Source of the DNA: JAFECT01 sp964432415
Lineage (GTDB): Bacteria; Pseudomonadota; Alphaproteobacteria; Caulobacterales; Caulobacteraceae
Length of the DNA stretch: 64,000 bases
Direction of reading: 5' to 3'
Assembly: GCA_964432415.1 (NCBI GenBank)
Contig: CAYSNW010000004.1
Coordinates: 1 to 64,000 of the forward strand
Made by a program: the position numbers and the translations under genes. The notes below the pieces were generated by a model. It was not told the DNA's origin, did no database searches, and worked only from the letters and a program-made list of their open reading frames with translations. Shown here piece by piece: positions 8,544-18,086 of the stretch; the first letter of the stretch is position 1, and each line of letters begins with the position of its first letter.

Positions 8544-8654
8544 AGAGCTTGTCATGCGAAAGTGGTCCCACTTTCGCGCCCGGACAAGCTCTCAACTGTA
8601 AGTGTGGAGCACGATTCAGCGATCAGATGCATACATCTGATCCCATCGTGCTCC
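8544..8654. repeat. Two tandem nested palindromes (REP/BIME-like), family D
   Basis: First unit: AGAGCTTGTC (8544-8553) pairs with 8583-8592 and encloses a second perfect stem, GCGAAAGTGG (8556-8565) with 8568-8577. Second unit: GGAGCACGAT (8606-8615) pairs with 8645-8654 and encloses GATCAGATG (8621-8629) with 8634-8642. Each is a stem within a stem. The GAAAGTGG..CCACTTTC core recalls the palindromic units common in alphaproteobacterial genomes. It sits between the glycosyltransferase and reductase genes and could act as a terminator. Confidence 0.8.
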
Positions 8655-8679
8655 AGCGCGAACACGGACGGACCGAACC

Positions 8680-10209
8680 ATGGCCGACACCGAAACGCCC
8701 CAGGGCCCCGACCTCCGCCTCGGCGTACCGCTCTCCGACATTCCCGCCGATGGTGTCCTGGTCGGCCGGGTCGGCGACGCGGCGGTGATGCTGGCCCGCA
8801 CCGCCGAGGGCGTGCAGGCCTTCGACGCCCACTGCACCCACTATCACGGGCCGCTCGGCGAGGGCCTGCGGGTCGGCGACACCATCCGTTGCCCCTGGCA
8901 CCACGCCTGTTTCAGCCTCAACACCGGCCGGGCGCTCAGGGCGCCGGCCTTCGCCGCCCTGGAGCGCTGGAAGGTCGAGACCCGCCGCGGCCAGGTCTTC
9001 GTCAAACGCAAGGACAAGCCGGCCTCGGGCCCGCTCGCGGGGATGCGCGGCAAGCCGCCCGGACGGGTGGTGATCGTCGGCGGCGGGGCGGCCGGGTTCG
9101 CCGCGGCCGAGCGGCTGCGCGGCATGGGCTACGGCGGGCGCATCACGATGCTCAGCGACGATGCGTCGGCCCCCTACGACCGGCCCAACCTGTCCAAGGA
9201 CTACCTGGCCGGGACCGCGCCGGAGGACTGGATCCCGCTGCGCGACGCGGCCTGGTACCGCAAGCAGAAGATCGCGTTGAAGCTCGGCGCCCGGGTTACC
9301 GAGATCGCGATCGCCGGGCGCTCCCTGACCACCGCCGACGGCCGCAAGACCCGCTGGGACGCACTGCTGCTGGCCACCGGCGCCGAGCCGATCCGCCTCA
9401 GCCAGCCCAACGAGGTCGGGCCCAACGTCTTCTACCTGCGCACCCTGGCCGATTCGCGCGCGATCATCGCCCGGGCCGCCGGCGCGCGGCGGGTGGTCAT
9501 CGTCGGCGCCAGCTTCATCGGGCTGGAGGTCGCCGCCTCGCTCAACGCCCGCGGCCTCGACGTCCATGTCGTGGACGGCAACCCCGTGCCCATGGCCAAG
9601 GCCCTGGGGCCCGAGCTCGGCCGCTTCGTCCAGGGCCTGCATGAGGCCCACGGCGTGCGCTTCCACCTGGGCCGCCTGCTGGCGGGCGTCGATACCGACC
9701 GCATCCGGCTCGACGACGGCTCCGAAATCCAGGCCGACTTCGCGGTGCTGGGCATGGGAGTGAAGCCGCGCGTCGAACTGGCCCGCGCCGCCGGCCTCGA
9801 GGTGGATGGAGGGGTGATCGTCGACGACTGCCTGCGCACCAGCGCGCCGGGCGTTTTCGCCGCCGGCGACATCGCCGCCTGGCCCGACGCGCTCACCGGC
9901 GAGCGCACCCGCGTCGAGCACTGGGTCCACGCCGAGCGCCAGGGCCAGGTCGCCGCCGCCAACATCCTGGGCGCCGACATCCCCTTCACCGACCCGCCCT
10001 TCTTCTGGAGCGCCCACTACGGGACCGAGATCCGCTACTGCGGCCACGCCGCGGGCTGGGACAGGGTCGAGATCGACGGTTCGCTGGAGGCAAAGGACGC
10101 CGAGGTCCGATATCTGAAGGGCGGCGTGGTCCGCGCTGTGGCCACTGTGGGCCGCGACAAGGCCTGCCTCGAACGGGCGGCGGGCTGGGAGGCGCAGGCG
10201 GCGCGCTGA
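8680..10209 (+). CDS. Rieske-domain ferredoxin/NAD(P)H reductase, AIF-like
   Basis: 509 residues. The N-terminal Rieske [2Fe-2S] domain (about 1-115) has both ligand pairs: C52-x-H54 (HCTHYHG) and C71-x2-H74 (RCPWHHACF). A pyridine-nucleotide-disulfide reductase follows, with an FAD-binding GGGAAGFAAAERL near residue 135, PYDRPNLSKDYLAG, a second dinucleotide site VIVGASFIGLEVAASL near 270 and the FAD-binding ATG-to-GD segment (VFAAGDIA). A reductase C-terminal domain with FWSAHYG closes the protein. This order matches AIFM3/'nitrite reductase-like' flavoproteins that pass electrons from NAD(P)H through FAD to a Rieske centre. No partner oxygenase lies next to it, so its acceptor is unknown. 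Confidence 0.9.
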   Translation: MADTETPQGPDLRLGVPLSDIPADGVLVGRVGDAAVMLARTAEGVQAFDAHCTHYHGPLGEGLRVGDTIRCPWHHACFSLNTGRALRAPAFAALERWKVETRRGQVFVKRKDKPASGPLAGMRGKPPGRVVIVGGGAAGFAAAERLRGMGYGGRITMLSDDASAPYDRPNLSKDYLAGTAPEDWIPLRDAAWYRKQKIALKLGARVTEIAIAGRSLTTADGRKTRWDALLLATGAEPIRLSQPNEVGPNVFYLRTLADSRAIIARAAGARRVVIVGASFIGLEVAASLNARGLDVHVVDGNPVPMAKALGPELGRFVQGLHEAHGVRFHLGRLLAGVDTDRIRLDDGSEIQADFAVLGMGVKPRVELARAAGLEVDGGVIVDDCLRTSAPGVFAAGDIAAWPDALTGERTRVEHWVHAERQGQVAAANILGADIPFTDPPFFWSAHYGTEIRYCGHAAGWDRVEIDGSLEAKDAEVRYLKGGVVRAVATVGRDKACLERAAGWEAQAAR

Positions 10210-10245
10210 GGCTTGCACAGGCGGCAGTGCGATTCTCACCCAATT

Positions 10246-10437
10246 CCTTCCCCCCTCGAGGGGGAAGGTGGGCCCCGTCAGGGGCTCGGATGGGGGGCCG
10301 CGCTCCGGTTTGCCTCGTAAGGCGACCAATTTGCGCGAAGCCTCTCCAATTGCGGCAATCTCTCTGATCTGGCCGTCGTCGGCGCGGCCCCCCATCCGGC
10401 TCCTTACGTCGCCACCTTCCCCCTCGAGGGGGGAAGG
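10246..10437. repeat. Long-armed palindromic element, family E (CTCGAG core)
   Basis: A perfect 26-bp inverted repeat (10246-10271 and 10412-10437), each arm itself centred on CCCCTCGAGGGG, plus an internal perfect 16-bp inverted repeat (10288-10303 and 10382-10397). The whole region can fold as one long hairpin or two short ones. It has the same architecture as the CCTCCCC family elsewhere in the window but different arms. It fills the 286-bp gap between the Rieske reductase and DUF1801 genes. Confidence 0.75.
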
Positions 10438-10495
10438 GCCCTGATGCACCCGGACCGGCGTGTGATAGCTTTGGCGCCAGCGGGAGGGCCCTGCC

Positions 10496-10918
10496 TTGAG
10501 CGAACCGAAAACCAAACCGACCGACGCCAGCGTCACCGACTTCATCGCCGCGGTGGACAACCCCCAGCGCCGCGAGGCGTCCGAGGCTGCGCTCAAGCTG
10601 CTGGGCGAGGTGACGGGCAGGCCCCCGGTCATGTGGGGTCCGGCGATCGTGGGCTTTGGTCGCTACCGCTATGTCGGCTCCAACAAGAAGCCGGCGGAGT
10701 GGCCAATCATCGCCTTCTCTCCGCGCAAGGCCGCCCTGGTCATCTACGTCATGCTCGGCGCCAAGAACCGCCCGGACCTGCTGGCGCGGTTGGGCAAGCA
10801 CGAACTCAGCGGCTCATGCCTGCACATCAAGAAGATCGAGGACGTGGACCTGGGCGCGCTGAAGGAATTGGCGGCCTGGTCGGTGGCCGGCATGCGCGAG
10901 CGCTACGAAACCGACTGA
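10496..10918 (+). CDS. DUF1801 family protein
   Basis: 140 residues from a TTG start at 10496, chosen because GGGAGGG lies 8 bases upstream. A short protein with VTDFIAAV near the start, RPPVMWGPAIVGFG, YRYVGSNKK and FSPRKAALVIYV matches the DUF1801 (YdhG-like) fold: small cytoplasmic alpha/beta proteins of unknown biochemical role. No operon partner is seen; tRNA-Asp follows on the other strand. Confidence 0.82.
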   Translation: MSEPKTKPTDASVTDFIAAVDNPQRREASEAALKLLGEVTGRPPVMWGPAIVGFGRYRYVGSNKKPAEWPIIAFSPRKAALVIYVMLGAKNRPDLLARLGKHELSGSCLHIKKIEDVDLGALKELAAWSVAGMRERYETD

Positions 10919-10947
10919 ACGGTTGAGTCGCGTCACTTTCGGGAAAA

Positions 10948-11024
<77 letters not shown>

Positions 11025-11180
11025 GTCTCGAAGGCTCCGATTGCTCGGGGCCCCGGCGTGAGGCGCGTCACATAGGGGAGGGGCCGATTGGCTGTCAAGC
11101 GCCGTTCCACAGCTGGACGGGATTGCGCCACAATAGGCTAGCATCCTGACCGGCAGGATGGCCGATCGGGGGACGCGGGC

Positions 11181-11891
11181 ATGGCGCAGAGGGAGACGGA
11201 GCAGGCGAATCCGGCGCCGGCGCCGGCAGCGAGTCGCTCGCTGGCCTCAGCCCTCGGCCTTTTGATCGCGCTGGGCGGTCCGGCGCTGATCATCTGGGTG
11301 CGCAGCGCGGGGCTGGCCGCCTCGGGCCTGCTGGCCCAGCGCGCCATGTCCTCGATCGCCTTCTGGGCCATCATGGCGGTGGTGCTGCTCTGGGTCGCCC
11401 TGGTCGAGCAGAAGCCGCTGTCGTCGCTGGGCTTCCGGCGGCTGGGGGTCAAGAGCCTGGCCTGGGGCTTCGGCGCCGGCGTCGTGATCCTGATTCTGCT
11501 CTCGCTGCTGGGGCTCGCCCTTTCCCGCCTGGCCCCGTCGTCCCTGCCGGAGATCGACCAGTTCGGGACCCTGCCGCTGATGATGCGCGCCTTCCTGGTC
11601 CTGACCTCGGGCCTGTCGGAGGAGCTGCTGTTCATCGCCTATCCGCTGACCCGGCTGCAGGCGATCACGGGATCCCGGTTCGTGGCGGCCGCCATCACCC
11701 TTGTCGTCTTCGTGGCCCTGCACATTCCCGGGCGCGATGTGACAGCCCTGATCAATGTCGGCGTGGCCGGGGCGCTGCTGATCGGATTCTTCCTGTGGCG
11801 GCGCGACCTGTGGAGCAACATCCTAGCTCACGCCTCCGTCGATTTCGTGCCGATTCTGCTCCTGCCGCTGCTGGTGCAGATCATCCGCTGA
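11181..11891 (+). CDS. CPBP (CAAX/bacteriocin-processing-like) intramembrane metalloprotease
   Basis: 236 residues with about seven to eight membrane helices. The Abi/CPBP motifs are in place: E147-E148 in SEELLFIAY with R158, H181 in VFVALH, and H216 in SNILAHASVDF, which together form the intramembrane metal site. The usual FR after EExx is replaced by AY, so motif 1 is slightly divergent. CPBP proteins include prenyl-protein proteases and bacteriocin self-immunity factors; no bacteriocin gene is nearby, so the substrate is unknown. It stands alone just ahead of the nuo promoter region. Confidence 0.85.
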   Translation: MAQRETEQANPAPAPAASRSLASALGLLIALGGPALIIWVRSAGLAASGLLAQRAMSSIAFWAIMAVVLLWVALVEQKPLSSLGFRRLGVKSLAWGFGAGVVILILLSLLGLALSRLAPSSLPEIDQFGTLPLMMRAFLVLTSGLSEELLFIAYPLTRLQAITGSRFVAAAITLVVFVALHIPGRDVTALINVGVAGALLIGFFLWRRDLWSNILAHASVDFVPILLLPLLVQIIR

Positions 11892-11945
11892 GCGGGCCCC
11901 TGCGCGCCTTGCGGAACAAACCGTTGCTATCGGGTCAGCTTGTGT

Positions 11946-11973
11946 TTGAACCTCGGCAAGGCGTGGTCTAAAA
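11946..11973 (+). promoter_or_regulatory. Candidate promoter of nuoA
   Basis: TTGAAC (11946-11951), a 16-base spacer and TCTAAA (11968-11973) look like a sigma-70 promoter about 56 bases before the nuoA ATG. The stretch around the -10 (GGTCTAAAAGCGCGC) recurs with two changes upstream of nuoJ at 31766-31780, which supports a functional role. Confidence 0.4.
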
Positions 11974-12029
11974 GCGCGCGATTCCGCCGCGTCGCGCCCG
12001 ATGCGAAATAGGCGGACCGAGGCTCATCG

Positions 12030-12407
12030 ATGAATGCGTTTCTCCTGCAGTACCTGCCGATCGTGATCTTTTTCGCGATCGCGACGGCCTTGGGGCTCGG
12101 CTTCCTGCTGGCCGCCGCCGTCATGGCGCCCTCCGCGCCCGATCCGGAAAAGAACTCCGCCTACGAATGCGGCTTCAACGCCTTCGACGACGCGCGCATG
12201 AAGTTCGACGTTCGCTTCTACCTGGTCTCGATCCTGTTCATCATCTTCGACCTGGAAGTGGCCTTCCTGTTCCCGTGGGCGGTGTCGATGTTCGGCCTGC
12301 CGCACCCGCAGATGGTCTTCGCCTTCTGGTCAATGATGGTCTTCCTGGGCGTGCTGACCGTGGGCTTCATCTACGAGTGGAAGAAGGGAGCCCTGGAATG
12401 GGAGTGA
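12030..12407 (+). CDS. nuoA: NADH-quinone oxidoreductase subunit A
   Basis: 125 residues with three membrane helices, normal for NuoA/ND3. The conserved loop SAYECGFNAFDDARMKFDVRFY (here cited as YECGF...RMKFDVRFY), with the cysteine that shifts in the active/deactive transition of complex I, is intact and is followed by FIIFDLEVAFLFPW. It is the first gene of the nuo cluster and overlaps nuoB by 10 bases, so translation is coupled. Confidence 0.97.
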   Translation: MNAFLLQYLPIVIFFAIATALGLGFLLAAAVMAPSAPDPEKNSAYECGFNAFDDARMKFDVRFYLVSILFIIFDLEVAFLFPWAVSMFGLPHPQMVFAFWSMMVFLGVLTVGFIYEWKKGALEWE

Positions 12408-12982
12408 ACGCCAAGACCCCCGCGGGGCTGATCGTGCCGGCCGGCAGCGCCGCACGCGCTTCCGTGGAGGGCTACAATCCCAAGACCCACGACAAGTTCT
12501 TCGAGCAGGTCTCCGCCGAGCTGGACGACAAGGGCTTCCTGGTCGCCGCCGCCGACGACGTCATCACCTGGGCCCGCACGGGTTCGCTGATGTGGATGAC
12601 CTTCGGCTTGGCCTGCTGCGCGGTTGAGATGATGCAGGCGTCCATGCCGCGCTACGACCTGGAGCGCTTCGGCTTCGCGCCCCGCGCCAGCCCGCGCCAG
12701 AGCGACGTGATGATCGTGGCCGGCACCCTGGTGAACAAGATGGCTCCGGCCCTGCGCAAGGTCTACGACCAGATGCCTGAGCCGCGCTACGTGATCTCCA
12801 TGGGGTCCTGCGCCAACGGCGGCGGCTACTATCACTACAGCTACAGCGTCGTGCGCGGCTGCGACCGGATCGTGCCGGTGGACGTCTATGTCCCGGGCTG
12901 CCCGCCGACCGCCGAGGCGCTCGTCTACGGCGTGCTGCAGCTGCAGAAGAAGATCCGCCGCGAAGGCAACATCGTCCGCTGA
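12398..12982 (+). CDS. nuoB: NADH-quinone oxidoreductase subunit B
   Basis: 194 residues (PSST homologue) carrying the terminal N2 [4Fe-4S] cluster that reduces quinone. The ligands are visible as GLACCAVEMMQ (tandem cysteines), MGSCANGGG and VPGCPPTAEAL. The N-terminal 40 or so residues are a variable alphaproteobacterial extension. The ATG at 12398 lies inside the end of nuoA, giving a 10-base overlap. nuoC follows after 16 bases. Confidence 0.97.
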   Translation: MGVNAKTPAGLIVPAGSAARASVEGYNPKTHDKFFEQVSAELDDKGFLVAAADDVITWARTGSLMWMTFGLACCAVEMMQASMPRYDLERFGFAPRASPRQSDVMIVAGTLVNKMAPALRKVYDQMPEPRYVISMGSCANGGGYYHYSYSVVRGCDRIVPVDVYVPGCPPTAEALVYGVLQLQKKIRREGNIVR

Positions 12983-12998
12983 GCCGAGGAACCCTTAA

Positions 12999-13598
12999 GT
13001 GACCAAGCAACTGCAGGCGCTCGGCAAGGCGGTCCAGAAGACGTGCAAGGGCGCCGTCACCGGCGTGACCCTGGCCTTCGGCGACCTGACGCTGGACGTC
13101 GAGCGCGGGCGCATCCTCGAGGTGCTGACGGCGCTGCGCGACGAGTACGGCTTCCACCAGCTGATCGACCTGTGCGGCGTCGACTGGCCCGAGCGGCCCC
13201 AGCGCTTCGACGTGGTCTATCACCTGCTGTCGATGACGAAGAACCTGCGCGTGCGGGTCAAGGTCATGACCGACGAGGAGGCGCCGGTCGCCTCCGCGGT
13301 TCCCGTCTTTCCTTGCGCCGACTGGTTCGAGCGCGAGGCCTTCGACCTCTACGGCATCCTGTTCGACGGACATCCGGACCTGCGCCGCATCCTGACCGAC
13401 TACGGTTTCGTCGGGCACCCGCTGCGCAAGGACTTCCCGATGACCGGCTTCGTGGAGGTGCGTTGGGACGAGGAGCAGAAGCGGGTGGTCTATGAGCCCG
13501 TCAAGCTGGTCCAGGAGTTTCGTGCGTTCGACTTCCTGTCGCCCTGGGAGGGCGCCGAGTACATCCTCCCGGGCGACGAAAAGGCAACCGGGGGGTAA
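12999..13598 (+). CDS. nuoC: NADH-quinone oxidoreductase subunit C
   Basis: 199 residues starting at GTG 12999, 16 bases after nuoB. The 30-kDa subunit signature is present: CGVDWPERPQRFDVVYHLLS, then FPCADWFEREAFDLYGILFDGHPDLRRILTDYGF (shown partly: EREAFDLYGI, LRRILTDYGF) and HPLRKDFPMTG. It bridges NuoB and NuoD in the hydrophilic arm. nuoC and nuoD are separate genes here, not fused as in E. coli. Confidence 0.96.
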   Translation: MTKQLQALGKAVQKTCKGAVTGVTLAFGDLTLDVERGRILEVLTALRDEYGFHQLIDLCGVDWPERPQRFDVVYHLLSMTKNLRVRVKVMTDEEAPVASAVPVFPCADWFEREAFDLYGILFDGHPDLRRILTDYGFVGHPLRKDFPMTGFVEVRWDEEQKRVVYEPVKLVQEFRAFDFLSPWEGAEYILPGDEKATGG

Positions 13599-13601
13599 GC
13601 C

Positions 13602-14003
13602 ATGTCCGACACGTCCTCAGACTTTCATCCGATCAGGTCCGCCGCGGCCTTCTTCCTGATCGCGTTCTCGACCGCGTTCCTGTTCGCCATCGGCGTGCGC
13701 CTGACCGGCTGGTTCACCCGCGCGCCGGTGATCATGCCCAAGGACTTCACCGCGCTGGGCATCGGCATCATGGTCGCGGTGGTCTGCCTGGCCGTGGGCG
13801 CCGGCATCCGGCGCATGAGCGCCTCGGAACTGCAGAGCGCGCTGCTCGGCGCCTCCGCCATCCTGCTCTCGACCCCGATCGCCCAGGCGGTCCTGACCAA
13901 CGACTGGTCGTTCTCGACCGCGGCGGTCTCGGGGCTGGGCATCGTCACCCTGATCCTCGGCGTGATCGTGGCCTTCAGCCGCCGTCCCGGAAGAGAGGAC
14001 TGA
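13602..14003 (+). CDS. Small four-helix membrane protein inside the nuo operon
   Basis: 133 residues starting 3 bases after the nuoC stop, with four hydrophobic segments: FFLIAFSTAFLFAIGVRL, ALGIGIMVAVVCLAVGAG, SALLGASAILLSTPIAQ and SGLGIVTLILGVIVAF. No family was recognised. Position between nuoC and nuoD with close spacing implies co-transcription and possibly a role in complex I assembly or a lineage-specific accessory subunit; nothing in the sequence proves this. Confidence 0.75.
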   Translation: MSDTSSDFHPIRSAAAFFLIAFSTAFLFAIGVRLTGWFTRAPVIMPKDFTALGIGIMVAVVCLAVGAGIRRMSASELQSALLGASAILLSTPIAQAVLTNDWSFSTAAVSGLGIVTLILGVIVAFSRRPGRED

Positions 14004-14034
14004 TGCGTAACTCTAGTGAGGCGAAGCGCTGACC

Positions 14035-15267
14035 ATGGCTGACGCCGTCGAACTCGATCTGGCCGACAAGACCCGGCTGCACCAGGAAGACTTCGAGAAC
14101 CGCAAGTTCACCCTGAACTTCGGGCCGCAGCACCCTGCCGCTCACGGCGTGCTGCGCCTGGTGCTGGAGCTGGACGGCGAGATCATCGAGCGCGTCGACC
14201 CGCACATCGGCCTGCTGCACCGCGGCACCGAAAAGCTGATGGAGGCGCGCACCTACCTCCAGAACATCCCCTACTTCGACCGCCTCGACTACGTGGCGCC
14301 GATGAACCAGGAGCACGCCTTCTGCCTGGCCATCGAGCGGATGATCGGCATCGAGGTCCCGATCCGCGGTCAGCTGATCCGGGTGCTGTACTGCGAGATC
14401 GGCCGCATCCTGAACCACCTGCTCAACGTCACCACTCAGGCCATGGACGTGGGCGCGCTCACCCCGCCGCTCTGGGGCTTCGAAGAGCGCGAGAAGCTGA
14501 TGGTGTTCTACGAGCGGGCGTCCGGCGCGCGCCTGCACGCCAACTATTTCCGGCCCGGCGGCGTGCACCAGGACCTGCCGCCGGACCTGATCGACGACAT
14601 CGAGCGCTGGTGCAGGGAATTCCCGCGCGTGATGAAGGACATCGAGGCGCTGGTCACCGAGAACCGCATCTTCAAGCAGCGCAACGTCGACATCGGCGTG
14701 GTCAGCCGACAGCAGGCCATCGACTGGGGCTTCACCGGGGTGATGATCCGCGGCTCGGGGGTGAAGTGGGACCTGCGCAAGTCGCAGCCCTACGAGTGCT
14801 ACGCCGATCTCGACTTCGACATCATCGTCGGCAAGAACGGCGACAACTGGGACCGCTATCTCTGCCGCATGGAAGAGATGAACCAGTCCGTGAAGATCAT
14901 GCTGCAGTGCATTGAACGCCTGCGCAAAACGCCCGGACCGGTCATGACCCTCGACAACAAGGTCGTGCCCCCCCGGCGCGGTGAGATGAAGCGCTCGATG
15001 GAGGCGCTGATCCACCACTTCAAGCTCTACACCGAGGGCTTCCACGTCGGGCCCGGCGAGATCTACGCCGCGGTCGAGGCGCCCAAGGGCGAGTTCGGCG
15101 TCTATCTGGTCGCCGACGGCACCAACAAGCCCTACCGCTGCAAGATCCGCGCGCCGGGCTTCCCGCACCTGCAGGCCCTGGACTGGATGACCCGCGGCCA
15201 CCTGCTGGCCGACGTGCCCGCCGTGATCGGTTCCATCGACATCGTGTTCGGGGAGATCGACCGGTGA
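14035..15267 (+). CDS. nuoD: NADH-quinone oxidoreductase subunit D
   Basis: 410 residues of the 49-kDa subunit, which with NuoB forms the quinone-binding cavity. The opening NFGPQHPAAHGVLRLVLELDGE includes the quinone-contacting HPAAHG; further on HRGTEKLME, YVAPMNQEHAFCLAIE and the C-terminal IGSIDIVFGEIDR are canonical. The ATG at 14035 follows the small membrane gene by 31 bases. It overlaps the next gene by 4 bases (GTGA). Confidence 0.97.
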   Translation: MADAVELDLADKTRLHQEDFENRKFTLNFGPQHPAAHGVLRLVLELDGEIIERVDPHIGLLHRGTEKLMEARTYLQNIPYFDRLDYVAPMNQEHAFCLAIERMIGIEVPIRGQLIRVLYCEIGRILNHLLNVTTQAMDVGALTPPLWGFEEREKLMVFYERASGARLHANYFRPGGVHQDLPPDLIDDIERWCREFPRVMKDIEALVTENRIFKQRNVDIGVVSRQQAIDWGFTGVMIRGSGVKWDLRKSQPYECYADLDFDIIVGKNGDNWDRYLCRMEEMNQSVKIMLQCIERLRKTPGPVMTLDNKVVPPRRGEMKRSMEALIHHFKLYTEGFHVGPGEIYAAVEAPKGEFGVYLVADGTNKPYRCKIRAPGFPHLQALDWMTRGHLLADVPAVIGSIDIVFGEIDR

Positions 15268-15635
15268 GCGCCACCGCCGCCCTTGCGCCCACGCTGGCCG
15301 CCGGTTCGGCCGAGGCCGTGGTCCAGCGCCAGCTCGACGCCTACAACGCCCGCGACCTGGAGGCCTTCGCGGCCTGCTATGCACAGGACGTGGAGGTCTA
15401 CGACTTCCCGAACGCGCCGCGCTATTCGGGCATGGCGGCCTTGCGCGACTTTTACGCCGTGCGTTTCGCCGTCCCGACGCTGAAGGCCATCGCCCGGACG
15501 CGCTCGGTGATCGGAAACCGCGTCGTCGACCACGAGGTCTGCTGGATCAACGGGACCGAGGCCGCGCCGGTCGAGCTCGTCGTCATCTACTCTGTCGAAG
15601 CGGGGCTGATCCGCCGCGTGGACTTTCTGAGGTAG
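15264..15635 (+). CDS. NTF2/SnoaL-like protein inside the nuo operon
   Basis: 123 residues from GTG 15264 overlapping the nuoD stop. The pattern VVQRQLDAYNARDLEAFAACYAQDVEVYDFP (cited in part: QLDAYNARDLEAF) and the C-terminal VSEAGLIRRVDFLR-type strand match the cone-shaped NTF2/SnoaL fold used for small-molecule binding or isomerisation. No catalytic residues can be assigned. It lies between nuoD and nuoE with overlap upstream and 2 bases downstream, so it is translated with complex I, where such a protein is not a known subunit. Confidence 0.82.
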   Translation: MSATAALAPTLAAGSAEAVVQRQLDAYNARDLEAFAACYAQDVEVYDFPNAPRYSGMAALRDFYAVRFAVPTLKAIARTRSVIGNRVVDHEVCWINGTEAAPVELVVIYSVEAGLIRRVDFLR

Positions 15636-15637
15636 TC

Positions 15638-16297
15638 ATGTCCATCCGCCGTCTCGCCAAACAGCAGCCCGCCTCCTTCGCGTTCTCCAAGGACACGATG
15701 ACGAAGGCCAGGTGGTGGCTGACCAAATACCCCGAGGCCCGCAAGCAGTCGGCGGTGATCCCGATCCTGTGGCTGGTGCAGAAGCAGGAGGGTTGGTGCT
15801 CGGAACCCGCGCTGCGCGCCATCGCCGACCTGTGCGGCATGGAGTACGTGCGCGTCTACGAGGTCGCCACCTTCTACACCATGTTCCAGCTGGAGCCGGT
15901 GGGTAAGGTCCTGGTCCAGGTCTGCGGCACCACGCCGTGCATGCTGCGCGGCGCCAACGACCTGATGAAGCTCTGCAAGGAGAAGATCGGGCCCAAGGAC
16001 CACATGAGCGCCGACGGCTGGTTCACCTGGCAGGAAGTCGAGTGCCTGGGCGCCTGCTGCAACGCGCCCATGGCCCAGATCAACGACTACTACTACGAGG
16101 ACCTGACGCCCGAGACGCTGGGCCAGATCCTGGACGACTTCAAGGCGGGCAAGAAGCCCTGGCCGGGCTCCTACGCCGGGCGGCATTCGTCCGAGCCCGA
16201 GGGCGGCGCCCTGACCCTGAAGGACACCGCGCTTTACGACGGGTCGCTGGGCAAGCCGATCAAGAAGCTGCCGAACCTGCCGGAGCCGGCGCAATGA
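15638..16297 (+). CDS. nuoE: NADH-quinone oxidoreductase subunit E
   Basis: 219 residues of the 24-kDa subunit carrying the N1a [2Fe-2S] cluster. The four cysteines lie in QVCGTTPCMLRG and ECLGACCNAPM. The N-terminal helical part includes IPILWLVQKQEGW and VYEVATFYTMF. The C-terminal 50 residues extend beyond the short bacterial form, as is usual in alphaproteobacteria. It overlaps the next small gene by ATGA. Confidence 0.96.
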   Translation: MSIRRLAKQQPASFAFSKDTMTKARWWLTKYPEARKQSAVIPILWLVQKQEGWCSEPALRAIADLCGMEYVRVYEVATFYTMFQLEPVGKVLVQVCGTTPCMLRGANDLMKLCKEKIGPKDHMSADGWFTWQEVECLGACCNAPMAQINDYYYEDLTPETLGQILDDFKAGKKPWPGSYAGRHSSEPEGGALTLKDTALYDGSLGKPIKKLPNLPEPAQ

Positions 16298-16494
16298 GTG
16301 ACGGGCGCATCGACTATCGCGTGCTGCTGGGCGCCGGCGTGGCCTTCGTGATCGCGGGCCTGGGCTGCGTGGTGGCCGGCTTCACCGGCAACGGCATGGG
16401 CTATGGCGGCGCCGCGGGCTTCTTCGCTCTGGGCGCCATGTTCGTCGCCGCCGGGCGCGGCCGCCGCAAGCAGGCTCAGGAGCCCAAGCCGTGA
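16294..16494 (+). CDS. Two-helix small membrane protein in the nuo operon
   Basis: 66 residues, overlapping the nuoE stop (ATGA) and the next gene (GTGA). Two hydrophobic hairpin helices (LLGAGVAFVIAGLGCVVAGF and GGAAGFFALGAMFVAAG) are separated by a short NGMGYG turn and followed by a basic tail (GRGRRKQ). No homologue family was recognised. Double overlap with neighbours makes it a genuine gene, but its role is unknown. Confidence 0.75.
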   Translation: MSDGRIDYRVLLGAGVAFVIAGLGCVVAGFTGNGMGYGGAAGFFALGAMFVAAGRGRRKQAQEPKP

Positions 16495-16763
16495 GCCAGT
16501 CGCCGCCCGATCTGGTCAGCGCCGAAGGCCGCGCCGCCTGGCGGGCGGAGTTGCGCTCGATCATGCCCTGGACGCGCCTTGCGGGCCTGGCTCTGGTCGC
16601 GGCGGGCGCCTTCGGCCTGCTCTGGACCCAGCATCTGGGCGCCCAGATGGCTTCTCCGCGGGGGCTCATCTCCCTCGCTCTTCTCGTCATCGGCTGGGGC
16701 CTCCTGGCCGTGGTCATCATCAAGCGGACCGCTCACCAGCGGCGCCGCCTCTCCGGCGTTTGA
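16491..16763 (+). CDS. Two-helix small membrane protein in the nuo operon
   Basis: 90 residues from GTG 16491, overlapping the previous stop by 4 bases; nuoF begins 5 bases after its stop. An amphipathic N-terminus is followed by two membrane helices (LAGLALVAAGAFGLLW and LISLALLVIGWGLLAVVII) and a basic tail KRTAHQRRR. It resembles its upstream neighbour in topology but not in sequence. The function is unknown; operon position suggests complex I biogenesis. Confidence 0.75.
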   Translation: MSQSPPDLVSAEGRAAWRAELRSIMPWTRLAGLALVAAGAFGLLWTQHLGAQMASPRGLISLALLVIGWGLLAVVIIKRTAHQRRRLSGV

Positions 16764-16768
16764 GGCCC

Positions 16769-18082
<1,314 letters not shown>

Positions 18083-18086
18083 GAGA

